Shown here: positions 46,461-58,194 of the stretch, one piece after another | Layout of the letters: each line of letters opens with the position of its first letter | Position numbering within the stretch: position 1 is the first letter of the stretch | NCBI RefSeq assembly: GCF_019059575.1 | Contig: NW_024881977.1 | Span: 434,001-498,000 of the forward strand | Reading direction: 5' to 3' | DNA: 64,000 nt | From: Amphibalanus amphitrite | Taxonomy: Eukaryota > Arthropoda > Thecostraca > Balanomorpha > Balanidae | Translations under genes and position numbers: made by a program | The notes under the pieces: generated by a model | The model's database searches: none | What the model was told of the DNA's origin: nothing | What the model saw: the letters and a program-made list of their open reading frames with translations, nothing else

Positions 46461-47497
46461 AGTAGAAACTAGAATCCGCTTAATAAATCCTCTGACAATA
46501 AATCGAGCCGCTTATTATGGCCGCCTGAGCTGTTTACGGATTTTCTCCATAGATACCCATAGTTAATAAATCCGCTTAATAAATCCACGCACTCCGCTTA
46601 ATAAAGCCACTTGGGAGTTTCGAAGTCCGCGGGGACGTCTCCCCACTCGAAATGTGGCATGCAACCCGCTCCCAAACAACTGTTCTGAAGCAGCGCATGG
46701 TGTGTCGTTTCGGGAACTAGCGAATGAAGTTTAGTACCGCCGTTCACCGGTGGATGGCGCTAGCTGGTAGTTTCGGCGAAAACTCCGTCTGAGATGTTTG
46801 AAGGCTTCCCTTAATCCCTTGTTCAAACATGGACCCCGTCAGCCCCGGCAGAGGTATTTGTCCAGTGTACACCGCACCTGAGGACGGGTCAGCTGAGGGA
46901 GGGGAGTCACTATTGTGGCCTGAGGAATGCCGCGCCGGTCGGGGGACGGGGTCGGGAGGAGGGGGGGGGGGGCAGCGCCGTTATTGCGGTGACGGGCTGG
47001 CTTGTCGCCTGGCTACGTTCAGTCGGCGAGGCGCTGCGCATGACCCGGGAGCAGCTGAGAGTCCATATAGACAATTGGCCCGTTTGAAGCACGAACACTT
47101 GAAATATTGCTGGTGCAGAATTTTAACATAGAGACGATGTTTTTTTGTGTGTGCCAAATTTTGTGTAGGTAGGTGCATGTAGGGAATTGATAGAAGGCTA
47201 TTGTGACAAAGGTTTAAAAAAATCGGTCCAAATTTTTTTTTGAGATATCGAGGTTGTAGTGACATCATGATTTAAGTTTTCGACAAAAAACGACACATGT
47301 TTAAAAAATCATGGTATAAAATCACAGAATAGACATACAGACATGCCGTAAACGTCATTGGACTGCCAATAGGTACCATGAACAATCAAATTGCCATCTT
47401 CGATTTTTGGTTACCTATCGTTCTACGGTTTCCAAACTATTGAACGGAATCTTGGCAATTTCTCGTGACTACTTCACGACCATGATGCATGCATTTC
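46461..47497. other. Repeat debris; no gene
   Basis: About 46480-46615 has the repeated word 'ccgcttaataaatcc'. The word 'catggtgtgtcgtttcgggaactagcga' at about 46687-46714 recurs inverted at about 63902-63930. A GC-rich open stretch at 46975-47089 with a hydrophobic run is not convincing as an exon. Confidence 0.45.
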
Positions 47498-49101
47498 ATA
47501 ACCCGCACCCCGCTGGGGGTCCTAGAATTACACGCCCTGCTGGTGGGCGGGGGTGTTTGAACACCCCCCTTTTTAACTCGGCTCCTGGGCCATGTAGCGA
47601 TACGAGGAAAGCGACGTTCGAAAAAGCGTAAGGAATAATGGCGAAATTACTTAGGTCAGTTTTCGGTCAGGTCAAAGGTCAGGTTACCAGAAGTGTTTTG
47701 GACCCATGCTACTGAAAGCCCATTTCATGTGTTTGACCTGACCTTGACCTGACCTGTGACCTTGAAATTCAACTTTCAGGTAGGGTAGACCGGGGCAAGT
47801 CGCCCCGCCGAGGTAAAACGCCTCACCGATGTTTCTCGGAACTGGCAAGGTTCTGGGGAAACATTCTCTCTTCTATAAAACGTGCACTATACGATCATTA
47901 TATGAGCAGACTGGAAAGAAATTGTGATGACTCTTTAGGGAGATATAGCCAAAAATGTGTTTTTGGAGTGATTTTTATGTTTTGTTGTCAGATTATGCAT
48001 CCTGGCGTTCTTTTATCGTCCACATCAGGTTAACGATTTTTATGTATTTTGAACAACTATTGTCTAGCGCTTATAATGACGGGTTGGTTCGTGTTAAATT
48101 ATGTCTTCCTGGAGTGCAAGGCGTTGTTCTCTGACCGAACTACGTGATGGGGTAAAACGCCCCAGTAGGTCGCGGGGCAAAAAGCCCCATGGGGCGTTTT
48201 ACCTCATGTGTTGTTCGGACTACCCACTTCCTAATGTTCGGTAGCTGGCGAACGGTATATTTCTATGCATTTATATGTACTTTTCTCAGCAACTGGATGG
48301 CATAAGAAGTATTTTGTTAACATTTGCATTGTAATAATTTATTATTTGGCCTTATGAGGCAGTTGAAAAACCTGCTCATACAATAGTGTCGTAGCTGAAC
48401 ACCTGATAGGATGGATGGTGCTAACTTCAGTGCCGTGCCTCCCAAGGTCTAACGGACCTTTCATATAAGATTTAGTCAACTAGCATGTTTAATCTTTAAT
48501 CTAGAGTATGGGGCTTCTTGCCCCAGGCCGTGGGGCGTTTTGCCCTGGGGTTGGGGCAAAACGCCCTATTTGCAGTGGCTTCACAAACCACTTCCTAGCT
48601 GGGAGTCCGATCATAATTGAATGAATTTGAGAGATGGAATTTAAAGTAAAATGTCCAAAGAACGCATTGACCACAAATTTGGCCTTCCAGGTGATGTGGG
48701 ACAAAAGTTATGCAGCAAAATAAATTATCTGGGGCGTCTTGCCCCAGGCTACCCTACTCATCGGAAGTGTCTCGTCGCGTTCTTTCGTTTGCCTCTCGTC
48801 CGTTTTGCTGCGTCCATTGGTTCTTGAGTTATCGGCTTGGTAGCTCTATTGGTTCCCGAGTTGTGCGCCGCTTTTTGAAGAAAAACTTTGACATACCTAG
48901 GCAAAATTTGACCTTTGGCGACCGGACCTTTCACCTGACTTAAAAAACGACAAACTATTTTCTTCATTATTTTTACGCTGATTTGAATGCCACTTACCGC
49001 GTGTCACCACGTGGCCCAGGAGCCGAGTTAGACGTGTGAAAACGCCCCCTCCCCCTCAGCAAGACACGGAAAACTATGACCATCAGCACGGCGCGGGTTA
49101 A
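47498..49101. mobile_element. TTAA family II derivative with two right ends in inverted orientation
   Basis: The left edge (ATAA at 47498-47501, then CCCGCACCCCGCTGGGGG) is the family II right end read backwards, including 'gggtgtttgaacaccc' and 'ggcccaggag.cgagtta' complements. The right edge (GCGCGGG, TTAA 49098-49101) is the same right end read forwards. The element thus has two right ends and no left end. A TA-flanked element (47781-48756) lies between them. Confidence 0.72.
47781..48756. mobile_element. TA-flanked element (GGGGCAAG.CGCCCC type), 972 bp
   Basis: TA at 47781-47782 and 48755-48756 flanks ends beginning GGGTAGACCGGGGCAAG and, read inward from the right, GGGTAGCCTGGGGCAAG. 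The terminal word recurs inside as GGGGTAAAACGCCCC near 48149 and related words at 48510-48568. No transposase is present. It is nested in a TTAA family II derivative. Confidence 0.85.
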
Positions 49102-49302
49102 CTTGGCAGTTTAGCTTATCCGCCCCCTTCTAGCCAAACGCTCATCCACTGTTTTAGCCTACGTCAGGGGAGCTGAGGACGCCGAGACCCCGGACCTGGT
49201 GGCCGCCGTGGCCCCTGATGCAGATTGATGCCGAGTTACATGCTATCGAGGACATCACCGATGTACCCGGTCAATTTTATTTCGCCGCCGACCTGAATAT
49301 TA

Positions 49303-51175
49303 TATATGTTACAGGCAAAGTGAAAACTCGGGCATTTTGCGAAATGCCTAGGCAATTTGCAAAATGCCTGACCCGCCAGGCATTTTGCAAAATGCCCAGG
49401 CAGTTTGCAAACTGCCTGACCCACCAGGCATTTTGCAAACTTCCTAGGCATTTTACAAAATGCCTGACCCGCCAGGCATTTTGCAAAATGCCTGGATTTC
49501 CATATATTCCACCGTTTTTGTTGACTACAGCCGTTGATCATAAACGTTCCACTGTGACTGACCCCACAACACATTTCACATGTGTTGTGTTCACATTGAC
49601 ACATTCCACGGTCACGAATACGGGTGTCACGAAATTGTTGCGGGATGTTGTACTGGTGTCCCGAAATGTATTGCATCGTAGTTGCGTCAGTGTTCTCCAG
49701 CACCTCGCTGACAAGTTATCAGCGGCCACATGGTCTGTCCCCGCGGCACCTGGTGAAGCTCAAATAGGCCTCTGTAGCCCATCATGCCCCAAACGAGAAT
49801 CCTCAGTGCCCATTGGGTGCTTCACCGTCTCGACGGTGCAGCGCCTCTGAGCTGTTGTTGGCCCAGAACTGCTTGTCGGGACGGTTAGTGACTAAGAAGA
49901 GCTCTAATAGCCGTTTTCACGACGGGCTGTCCGGTGAGTGCACCTAATTTGACCAAATATGCACCTAATCTCTCTTAATACAGCAAATATCTTTATTTTA
50001 TGAATTTATTTCAGTGTTTTAACCGATGATGCTGTCTGATAATATGACAAAGGAGGTATATAAGCAATTAGTACAACGCTAGCTGATAGCTACTAAGAGA
50101 CACACTGAACCTAATTTGACCAAATATGCACCTAATCTACATCAGATGGGAACCAAATGTGTACCAGATGGCCGTCGTGAAAACGGCTAATATCACCTCA
50201 CGGCCTCATCATTGAAAAGTCTGAATATCTAGTCCTGAATGGTCCAGATTTGGTGGGTTTTGTCGAAATCCAGCTGCATCACTTATGGATGACGGTAAGT
50301 CAGGGTTGCAGCCTGAGGTTGAGCGGCTTCAGCTTCAGGGTAAAATCTTCAGATACCGGGGGATGGCCGATTTAGATGCCGAGTGCCCTGGACCAGATGC
50401 CCTGGTGCCGGACCCGTTAAAAGTACATCCATTCAGCACTCAGGAGGGACATGTAGGGACAAGACCGCGCCAACCGCGTATCAAGTTCGTGACACTCTGT
50501 ATACCTATACGTTTTGCGTCAATTCTGTCGAGATGGAGCCAACGCTGAATGGACTTGAGCGACCGTCTCCGTACCTTTCGTATATGCGGAGTTGTAGCCG
50601 TGTGTATATAAAAGCTGCGATGTCCAGTATTCTGCCCTGGTGGGCAGCTGTTCCGGCAGAGACGATTGATAATGTACCTAAACGTGTAACAATCAAATTT
50701 TCGTAAATTGGAAGAGTATTCTTTTCTGATCAATATCCACCCATAGTATTTCCAAAAAGCCACCAAGAGCTCTTAGAAACAGTACAATCATTGTACCGAG
50801 CGCATGTTTACCCACGAAACCACGCCCGGTGCTCGGCACCCGACGGCCGCTGGGGCTCAGTGACCTGAACTCGGCGGCGCTACCCGGAGAACGCAGTGTC
50901 CCCTCACTTGGTGCGCATTGACAGCGTTTAACTTTTGTAAGCGGCAGTTACAAATGATGCTTACCTATACATCGTCGCTAGTGCGAGTTTGATGTCAGGC
51001 ATTTTGCAAAATGCCTGGGAAAATATTTCAGGCAGTTTGCAAAATGCCTGGTGGGTCAGGCAGTTTGCAAACTGCCTGGGCATTTTGCAAAATGCCTGGC
51101 CGGTCAGGCATTTTGCAAATTGCCTAGGCATTTTGCAAAATGCCCGAGTTTTCACTTTGCCTGTAACATATAGAT
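49303..51175. mobile_element. Foldback element whose arms are arrays of 20-bp palindromes
   Basis: The outer ends TGTTACAGGCAAAGTGAAAA (near 49308) and its complement (near 51170) are inverted, with TA next to each. Each inner arm (about 49330-49494 and 50996-51150) is an array of self-complementary units such as AGGCATTTTGCAAAATGCCT and AGGCAGTTTGCAAACTGCCT, joined by 'gacccgcc'-like spacers. In the left arm pairs of units repeat every 48 bp (49350, 49398, 49446). The 1.5-kb middle holds unrecognised sequence plus a small MITE at 49908-50189. Confidence 0.75.
49908..50189. mobile_element. 282-bp MITE (TAGCCGTTTTCACGAC ends)
   Basis: TAGCCGTTTTCACGAC at 49908 and GTCGTGAAAACGGCTA ending at 50189 are perfect complements. 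A direct repeat 'cctaatttgaccaaatatgcacctaatct' occurs twice inside (about 49945 and 50109). The same end word recurs at about 55442-55460 as a solitary fragment. Confidence 0.8.
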
Positions 51176-51494
51176 GGTGTTGGTCTGGCAGGGGGTTTGA
51201 GTGACTTTCTCTGTGGCCATACTGTGCTGTTCGCCCGAGAGCTACAGTGGCGTCACAGAGAGCAATATTTTTATTATTACCCCTTCCCACACACTATTCA
51301 TTTTATTACATGGCCGGTGTTGGCCCACCCCAACACGCTGATAAATATCGTTAAATATGTCGTCGCTCAGAAGAAAAATGACAAAAGATTCAGACGCGCG
51401 GATTGCTATTGGCAGTTGTCATGGACTAACAAAAATATGTAATCCCTCAGAATGAATACCTAATATATTGATGAGAAACCGTCAATGCCCCCAA

Positions 51495-52318
51495 GTACGG
51501 TTCCGTTTTTGGTGAATAACTTCGCAAAAAACGGCCGCAGAGCCGCGATGTTGGCAGCATCGTGTTCGCCTCGTTCAGGCGCGTCGAATGGTATACTTTT
51601 TTGTTTGGGTGAGGTCAACTTAAGGTGTTGACCTCAGGTCACGGTCAGGTCAGCGCCCCCAGGTCACGACATTAGTTGAAGTAGGTAATATCGCATATCA
51701 TTCGATTCGGCAGGTCTTCCTGAGTCCATTGGTTGCTTTCCCGATTCGCTAGCTTAAATTGATCGGGAGTTATTGACGAAAAACTAATTTGACCCTAATG
51801 ACGTCATAAATGACGTCACGCAAGGTCAACATTGCAAAACTGACGCATGTTACCTTGCAAGGAGTGCATCAAAACACGATTCTGTGTGCTTGAGATAGTT
51901 GGAGATCGTCCCCGGCGCCAGAATAGCAGTTTTCATTTTTCCCCATTGACTTACTATGGTGAGGTCACGAAAATGACCTGACTTAATTGACCTTTAGGAA
52001 AAATCCGAGATATACAAGTTATGAGACTCATAATGGATATTAGATCCTGCAAGTTTCATTTCCCTGTAAAAGCTCCTCTGGCAGTGAGGGCGTTGCGAAG
52101 TTGCGACATCTGACGACCGTGCAGAGGCTCACTTATGACGTCATAGGTCAGTTACCTGACCTGACCTGAAAATACGGTTGGTGTCAAAAGATCTGGCTTG
52201 AATCAAAGGTCAGGTATGCTAAGTTTCAGCTCTCTATCGCTAGCGTGTTCGGAGCTATCAAGAAAAAAATCCTAGGGGGGGCGGCACCTGCCCCCCCCCC
52301 TCGGCCGGCCAGGTTTAA
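51495..52318 (-). mobile_element. TTAA family III fragment, inverted
   Basis: This is the reverse complement of most of the element at 25610-26621, from the 'ccgttttttgcgaagttattca' block to the start with its G/C runs, ending ...GGCCAGGT then TTAA (52315-52318). The other end is truncated near 51495. CRE-like TGACGTCA sites are retained. Confidence 0.82.
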
Positions 52319-52326
52319 ACGTGTAG

Positions 52327-52545
52327 GTACACTCGGGGGCAGATTGATGTTCCACCACTCCCTACCCATCGGGCTCCCGTGGCTCCCGCACTGGCTGCTG
52401 CCAGTGTTGCCTGCCCTCAGCACTGGTCAGCACTACCTGCCAGTGCCAGTGCTGCCAGTGCTGCCACCATGGCAGCAGCCAATGCTGAGCCATGGGAGCC
52501 CGATAGGTAGGGAGTGGTGGATCATCAATCTGCCCCCGAGTGTAC
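52327..52545. mobile_element. 219-bp hairpin element with CTGCCAGTG-rich loop
   Basis: The left arm (gtacactcgggggcagattgatg...) and right arm (...catcaatctgcccccgagtgtac) pair over about 60 bp with a few mismatches. The loop is an irregular 'gctgccagtgctgcc' repeat. Confidence 0.82.
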
Positions 52546-52561
52546 TAGGTAGGTACTATTG

Positions 52562-53060
52562 TAGGGAAGAATGGGGTAATCTAATTTGGCCTTTTTTAGA
52601 AAACGATGTAGCTTAAAATTGACGATTTATTTCTGCATTTCCTCAACGCTGGCAGGTGTCTCATTCATTTAATCTTACTGGACAGTAAACTTGAAATGAT
52701 CGAGTAACTTTCGTATTGAAGTTGTGGTGTATTACAAAGGTCTTCAAAGCGGCTAAATTACCCAACCAGCAGGGTTATTTGGCCGGGGGTGTGGGACATT
52801 TTGGCTGGTATTAGTTTGAAGCCGGGATTTTTTGTCATAGGCGAGTCAGCTTCAGATTAAGCAACGGCGTGTGTCCTATGACGCAGTTGACGCATTTTGG
52901 AAGTTGACTCAGCGGTTATAACGGGTGTCTACTGTCTACTAAATAATTAGAAAAAGTTTAAAGGCCTATATCTCGGTAATTACGTAACTTAGATCATTCA
53001 AAATTCGCATGCAGATGCACCTATTTATTGGTTATCAAGAACCTTCGAAGCAACGCACTG
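52562..53060. mobile_element. Possible TA-flanked element, left end only
   Basis: TA (52562-52563) then GGGAAGAATGGGGTAATC resembles the ends of the TA elements elsewhere, and a related inverted word (aaattaccca, 52756) lies inside. No right end could be placed, so the limit at 53060 is arbitrary. Confidence 0.35.
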
Positions 53061-53068
53061 AGTTCATC

Positions 53069-53099
53069 TCCTAACGTGAAACAGTGTTTCACGTTAGGA
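53069..53099. repeat. Perfect 31-bp palindrome
   Basis: TCCTAACGTGAAACA and its exact complement surround a single G. Confidence 0.9.
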
Positions 53100-53350
53100 C
53101 GCACGAGCCACCCGACCCCCTCGATCAAACGTCGCGGCACCTCCACGTTAAAAGCGTATGTAAAAATCAAAACGATTGAACTGTGATATTTGCTCGATGT
53201 GTGCCTCTTGTTCTCCTTTTAGACGCTGATGACGGCGATTTAGCCGAAACGCGTTCGTCTATCATTTTTGTTCCGTGTTATTATACTTGTCTCAATTGAA
53301 ATACAATTTTATTTTATTCACTAAAGTACATGATGTGGAGTTTGCTAATG

Positions 53351-53605
53351 TAATAATTGAATGAGGACTTTACTCCACAAGAAATCGTTCGGGTCGAAGC
53401 TTTCGAATTGTATTACAAAGCTTCGTCAGCGTATTGCAATCGGGTTCGGGGGTATCGGTCGCAAAATTGAGTGTTTGACCGAACCCGAACCCGATTAATT
53501 AATTGACCGAACCCGATTACGATACGCTGACGAAGCTTTGTAATACAATTCGAAAGCTCCGACCCGAACGATTTCTTGTTGAGTTAAATCCTCATTCAAT
53601 TATTA
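53351..53605. mobile_element. 255-bp foldback element
   Basis: The arms from TAATAATTGAATGAGG (53351) and CCTCATTCAATTATTA (to 53605) pair over about 85 bp with few mismatches and contain 'gaagctttcgaattgtattacaaagcttcgtc'. The loop carries direct repeats of 'cgaacccga'. Confidence 0.85.
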
Positions 53606-53782
53606 TATTTCATTTTATGTTACGCTGTTTTTCCATTTACTGATTTTAAGCCTGTCTTTGCCTGTACCTATGTAAGTGGAGATAGCTCTGTTGGCGATTA
53701 TGCAAATAAATAAGTGAACAAACAAATAAATGAATGAATAAATAAAACAGATTGTAGTAAACTAGATTGGTGCAAAGGCATA

Positions 53783-54442
53783 AATTCGGGACATGCTAGA
53801 AATTCATAAAGTGAAGCTGTTATGGAGTTTTTGGGGGTACCGATCACGTATTTCATGTTAGTTTTGATCACAGATTATGAGTTCATGCATTTAGGCTAGC
53901 TCGGGTCAGTTCAGGTCAGGTCAACCAGTAGGCGTCTTGCCGACTATCCATAGTAGGTGTCAACTACCACTGACGGCGTCGTAACATGTTACGAAGGCAC
54001 TAAAACTACTTAGTAAATGTTCAAACGGATGCCAGGAACATGTAAAACTCGAAAAAGTAAATCAAGGTCCTCAAAGGTCAATGACCTTGACCTGACCTTT
54101 ACGTGACCTTGGCACCCACCGTAATGCATGGGACGAACATCATTTGACATGTTTGGACGTTTACAACACAAAAAAAAGACTGGAAACGCGCGGATAATAT
54201 GATCTGACTTACGCCTTATCGCGATTTCGGTCAAACATGGTCTCGAGAAAAAGGCCAGGGGTCAAAGGGCATTTGGGTCAAGGTCATGAAAGAAAAGGAG
54301 TAGGTATGTATAAAATTAATCAACTCTGGGGTACTGAAAGTTTCGTCGCAATCGCCCGCTTTTTGAGCGAGACCATTCACAAAAAAAGTAAAAACCGGGG
54401 GGCGGGTCCATCCAACTATACCCCTACACATGCGAGGGTTAA
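53783..54442 (-). mobile_element. TTAA family I fragment, inverted
   Basis: Matches the complement of family I from the 'cgggacatgctagaa' block to the terminus ...TGCGAGGG and TTAA (54439-54442). The other terminus is missing. Confidence 0.82.
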
Positions 54443-54507
54443 AACACTAAAATAAAGTCATGATATGAACATATTTGCTGTAAAAGAGATTTTTTTGTAG
54501 ATTTAGT

Positions 54508-55423
54508 CCATATGACAGTGTTCGCTACGGGCCGCAAAATCCCAGTCCAGCCCGGCCCAGGCCCATGGGCTGACAGCCCGGCCCAGCGCGAACACATGCA
54601 TAGTTATAGAAGACATAATTGAACACCAGCTATTACTGTATTTAATGGGAGCTTTCGAAAGCTATGCAGCTTTCTTCGTCAGCCTTGGTACAAAACACTA
54701 AAACAGATCCATATAAAATTGAACAGTTACATTAGGCACCACAAAAAACGAAAATGGCGCATCTGGATATTTTTTGAAAAAACGTTCTCGCTGTTTCTTT
54801 TCGATCGCGCTACCATCAAGCACGTCACACAATAACAATACACGCACATGACAAAATACCACACATTTCAGTCTAACACACAATAGACATTTGCGACTGG
54901 ACGAAGAAAGCTGACGAAGAAAGCTGCATAGCTTTCGAAAGCTCCCATTAAATAAAGTAATAGCTGGTGTTCAATTATGTCTTCTATAACTATGCAACCG
55001 TCCCAGCTAAATAACAATATTTACAACGAACACATGCATAGTAAAATTGTTAAAGCCCAGCCCGGTCTAGCCCGTCCAGCCCGGACCAGCCCGTCAAAAA
55101 TGAATGGATTAAAAGTCATGGACACCAAACAGGTATTACATGTCACCCATAGGTGCAAAGAAACAATCTTTTGGGAGCAGCATACACAATGCACATTGGA
55201 CATATGTGTTTTCATTCGTTTTTTTTTTTTTAGTCTTGCACAGTAATAAGCTAGTTGTGGTTTTTAGCTCAACCGCGAACCTCTGAGTCCACTTTACAGT
55301 CCTTGGCCCAGCCCACCCACAGCCCATCGATTATTTATATTTGAGGGCCCAGCCCAGCCCGTGACCCAGCCCAGCCCATGACCCATTGGGCTGGCCCGGC
55401 CCATGGCGAACACTGCCATATAA
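54508..55423. mobile_element. hAT-like non-autonomous element, 900 bp
   Basis: The ends CAGTGTTCGCTACGGGCC (from 54516) and its near-complement GGCCCATGGCGAACACTG (to 55415) are flanked by CCATATGA (54508-54515) and CCATATAA (55416-55423), an 8-bp duplication with one mismatch. CAGTGTTCGC and 8-bp duplications are hAT hallmarks. Subterminal 'cccagcccggcc' runs fill both ends. There is no transposase. A foldback (54597-54996) is nested inside. Confidence 0.82.
54597..54996. mobile_element. 400-bp foldback nested in the hAT-like element
   Basis: The arms of about 85-90 bp (TGCATAGTTATAGAAGACAT... and its complement) are nearly perfect, with 'gggagctttcgaaagctatgcagctttcttcgtc' in each. 'gaacacatgcatagt' occurs outside both ends (54590 and 55027), suggesting the surrounding sequence was partly duplicated. 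Confidence 0.82.
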
Positions 55424-56409
55424 GTCCATTCGCCAGAAAGCCCGTCGTGAAAACGGCTATTTTTTCGGCAGACAGGCTTCCGCTTCGGGTATGATTTTGA
55501 GCCATTCAGTTAGCGATGTCCATTCTCCTCCGGAGTCGGAGTTAGTAAGATTTTGGTGAATCTGGGTCCAACTCAGATTCTACTGTCCTGGCTCAGACCC
55601 ATGCTAATCTTGCTCCACCCCATCATTCAGATCGCAAATTCTAAGATCGATGGAGATCCTATATGGCGATAAAAACACGCATCGATCTAATGCGAAAAGG
55701 CTCCAGACCGGTCACACGTGGAAGAAATTATACCATGGAGCAGTATGTTTTTCCCTGGCGGCGTTTCAAGCGAACAGTCCGGTTACCTTAGTGTTCGCGC
55801 AAGTATCTCTAGGGGACGGATTGTTGACGACACGTGCGAAACGTCAGAAATTAGTGGAAAAGCCTGTGTGAATACCACCGTCACTTATTTCCCTTCTCAG
55901 TAGCAGTAGCCTTGGCAGTAACAGCGGGAGGTCTGGGAGAGGGTCAAAGCGTCCAACCCTTCCGGCGCCCGTGCCTTCGCTACCGCTTCCAGGAACACGC
56001 GCGCGGCCGCTATTGTGCGCCCGTCAAACCCAGCCCGCCCTTTGACAGCGGGCGGGTCATCAGCGGTCCGCCTGCGTCCCTTCCTGTGACGTCACTATGG
56101 TCCTGGAACGCAAGCGAAACGTAGCCCAGCGGGAGCGGTGCATTGTTGTCATTGTTGTGGGTACATAGGCATTAAAAACAATCAGTTCTGCTAGCATCAT
56201 GTCTCTCTCGTCCAATGGTGTAGAATGGTGTGTAATTTGACCTCCAAAGATGAACATTTTTTAAGGTCGAGCTCATGACCTGACCGGTAAAACTCATATT
56301 GCATCCCAATCGATTGCCTATTGTAAAACTGAACGCATTGCAGCTGTTTGTACTGCTCTTCCACGTCTCCATCATATGTCAATTGTCCAAAAGTGCTTTT
56401 TTCAACTGC
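55424..56409. other. Unannotated; one CRE site
   Basis: A GC-rich patch (55960-56130) holds a perfect TGACGTCA at 56087-56094. No gene is recognised. Confidence 0.4.
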
Positions 56410-57216
56410 TTAACCCTCGCCGGCACGCGGGGGGGGGGGGTTATGCAACCATCACCTAAGGGTTTTCGCGAATAACTCGCGTAAAAAGCGGCCGATCGCG
56501 ACGAAACTTTCAGTCCCTCGCATTGATCAATTTTACACCTACCCTGAAAATTCCATGACCTTGACCCAAATGACCTTTGACCTGTGACCTACTTTCCGAG
56601 ACCATGTTTGGCCGGAATTGCGATTCGGCGTACCTATGTCGGCTCGCATTAGCCGCGCGTTTGCACTCTTTTTGTGGTTTCAAACGTTCAAAATGTAGTT
56701 TGATGTTGCTCCCATGCATTTGGATAGATGTGAAGGTCACCTGAAGGTCAGGTCAGGTCATTGACCTTTGGTGACCTCGGTCCACTTTTTCGAGTTTTAC
56801 ATGTTTCTAGGCTAGTTTTTGGAGCTGATTTCGAATTTAGCAACCATTTGAACATTTACGAAGTAGTGTTGGTGCCTTCGTAACATGTTGCAAAGCTGTC
56901 AGAGGCGGTTGACAGGTATTACGAATACCCGTCACGACCCCTACTGGTTGACCTGACCTGACCTGACCCAACCTGGTCTAAATGCTCAATGACATCATCT
57001 GTGATCAAAACTAACACGATATTCGTGATTGGCACCCCGGGAAAACCCCATAGCAGCCACACTTCACGACTTTCTAACAGGTCCCGATTTTTCCGACTTC
57101 TGGGTCATTGACCTGACCTAGAAGGTCAATCGATGACCTAGGACCTTAAAATTGGGTATCATTGGCTTCCTCTCGTGACGGGCAACACGCTCGTCTTTTT
57201 CCGCGAAACTCTAGCT
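56410..57216 (+). mobile_element. TTAA family I element, right end missing
   Basis: TTAA (56410-56413), CCCTCGCCGGCACG and a G-run start it. It follows the family up to 'gggcaacacgctcg...ctctagctct' and stops about 100 bases short of the end. It provides the uninterrupted 'cctactggttgacctg' and 'gaccttaaaattggg' sites used to date insertions in its relatives. Confidence 0.88.
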
Positions 57217-57660
57217 CTCAGAGGAGTGCAAGATAGAAATATCCCTGCACTGCAGACCCGTTGGCTAAAACCTCTACTAGAAAGGTTCAGATCTTTCAAA
57301 ACTGCTACTTCAACAAAACAGCTTTCGCATGACACGCCCCACCATGGGTGGGGCTTTTCAGGGGAAGTTGGTGGGGCAAAAAGGCATCAAACCTACAGTC
57401 TACACTGTCCGACTGTGAAGTTGATTAAAAATGAACACTGAATCAATTCCTGTCGTTGCAAATGTAACATTTTGCATAGCACGACATTCCAAAGCTCCTC
57501 AATGATTGATTTGAAAAGCAACAAAGTCCTGTAAATCAGCTTAAGTCGGTGGGGCAAAACACTTATTGGTGGGGCAAAATGGCAAGTTGGTGGGGCAGCC
57601 GCCCCACCAACTGTACAGGAAGCTCCGCCCCTGCGTGCCACGACGATCACCTATGTATGT
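57217..57660. repeat. Repeat with recurring 'ggtggggcaaaa' words
   Basis: GGTGGGGC occurs at least five times between 57347 and 57600 in both orientations, including the palindrome-like 'gtggggcagccgccccac'. It may be a truncated relative of the TA-flanked elements, whose interiors also repeat their end words. Confidence 0.5.
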
Positions 57661-58194
57661 AGATGTATTAACCCTCGCACGTGTGTGTGTGGGGGGGGTC
57701 GGATGGACCCCCCATGGTTTTTCGCGAATAACTCGCGCAAAAAGCGGCCGATCGCGACAAAACTTTTTGTACCCTCGAGTTGATCAATTTTACACCTACT
57801 CTGAAAATTTCATGACCCTGACCCAAGTGAACTTTGACCTGTGACCTATTTCTCGAGGCCGTGTTTTGCCGGATTCGCGATTCGGCGTATGTCGGCTCGC
57901 ATTAGCGCTCAAACAAACGCTCAAAACGCTCAAACGCTCAAACATGAGATCTGATGTTGCTCCCATGCATTTGGGTGGATGTCAAGGTCACCTGAAGGTC
58001 AGGTCAGGTCATTGACCTATGGTGACCTCGGTTCACTTTTTCGAGCTGTACATGTTTCTAGGCTAGTTTTTGGAGCTGAATTCGAATTTAGCAACCATTT
58101 GAACATTAACGAAGTAGTTTTGGTGCCTTAGTAACATGTCACGAAGCTGTCAGAGGCGGATGACAGGTACTACGAATACCCGTCACGACCCCTA

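Noticed and set aside
46975..47089. Short plus-strand frame with a hydrophobic run and amphipathic tail
   Set aside because: Flanked by repeat debris; too short, with no supporting exon structure.
49218..49850. 210-codon frame across the palindrome array
   Set aside because: The central repeats are the 20-bp palindromes translated; the rest has no recognised domain or splice signals.
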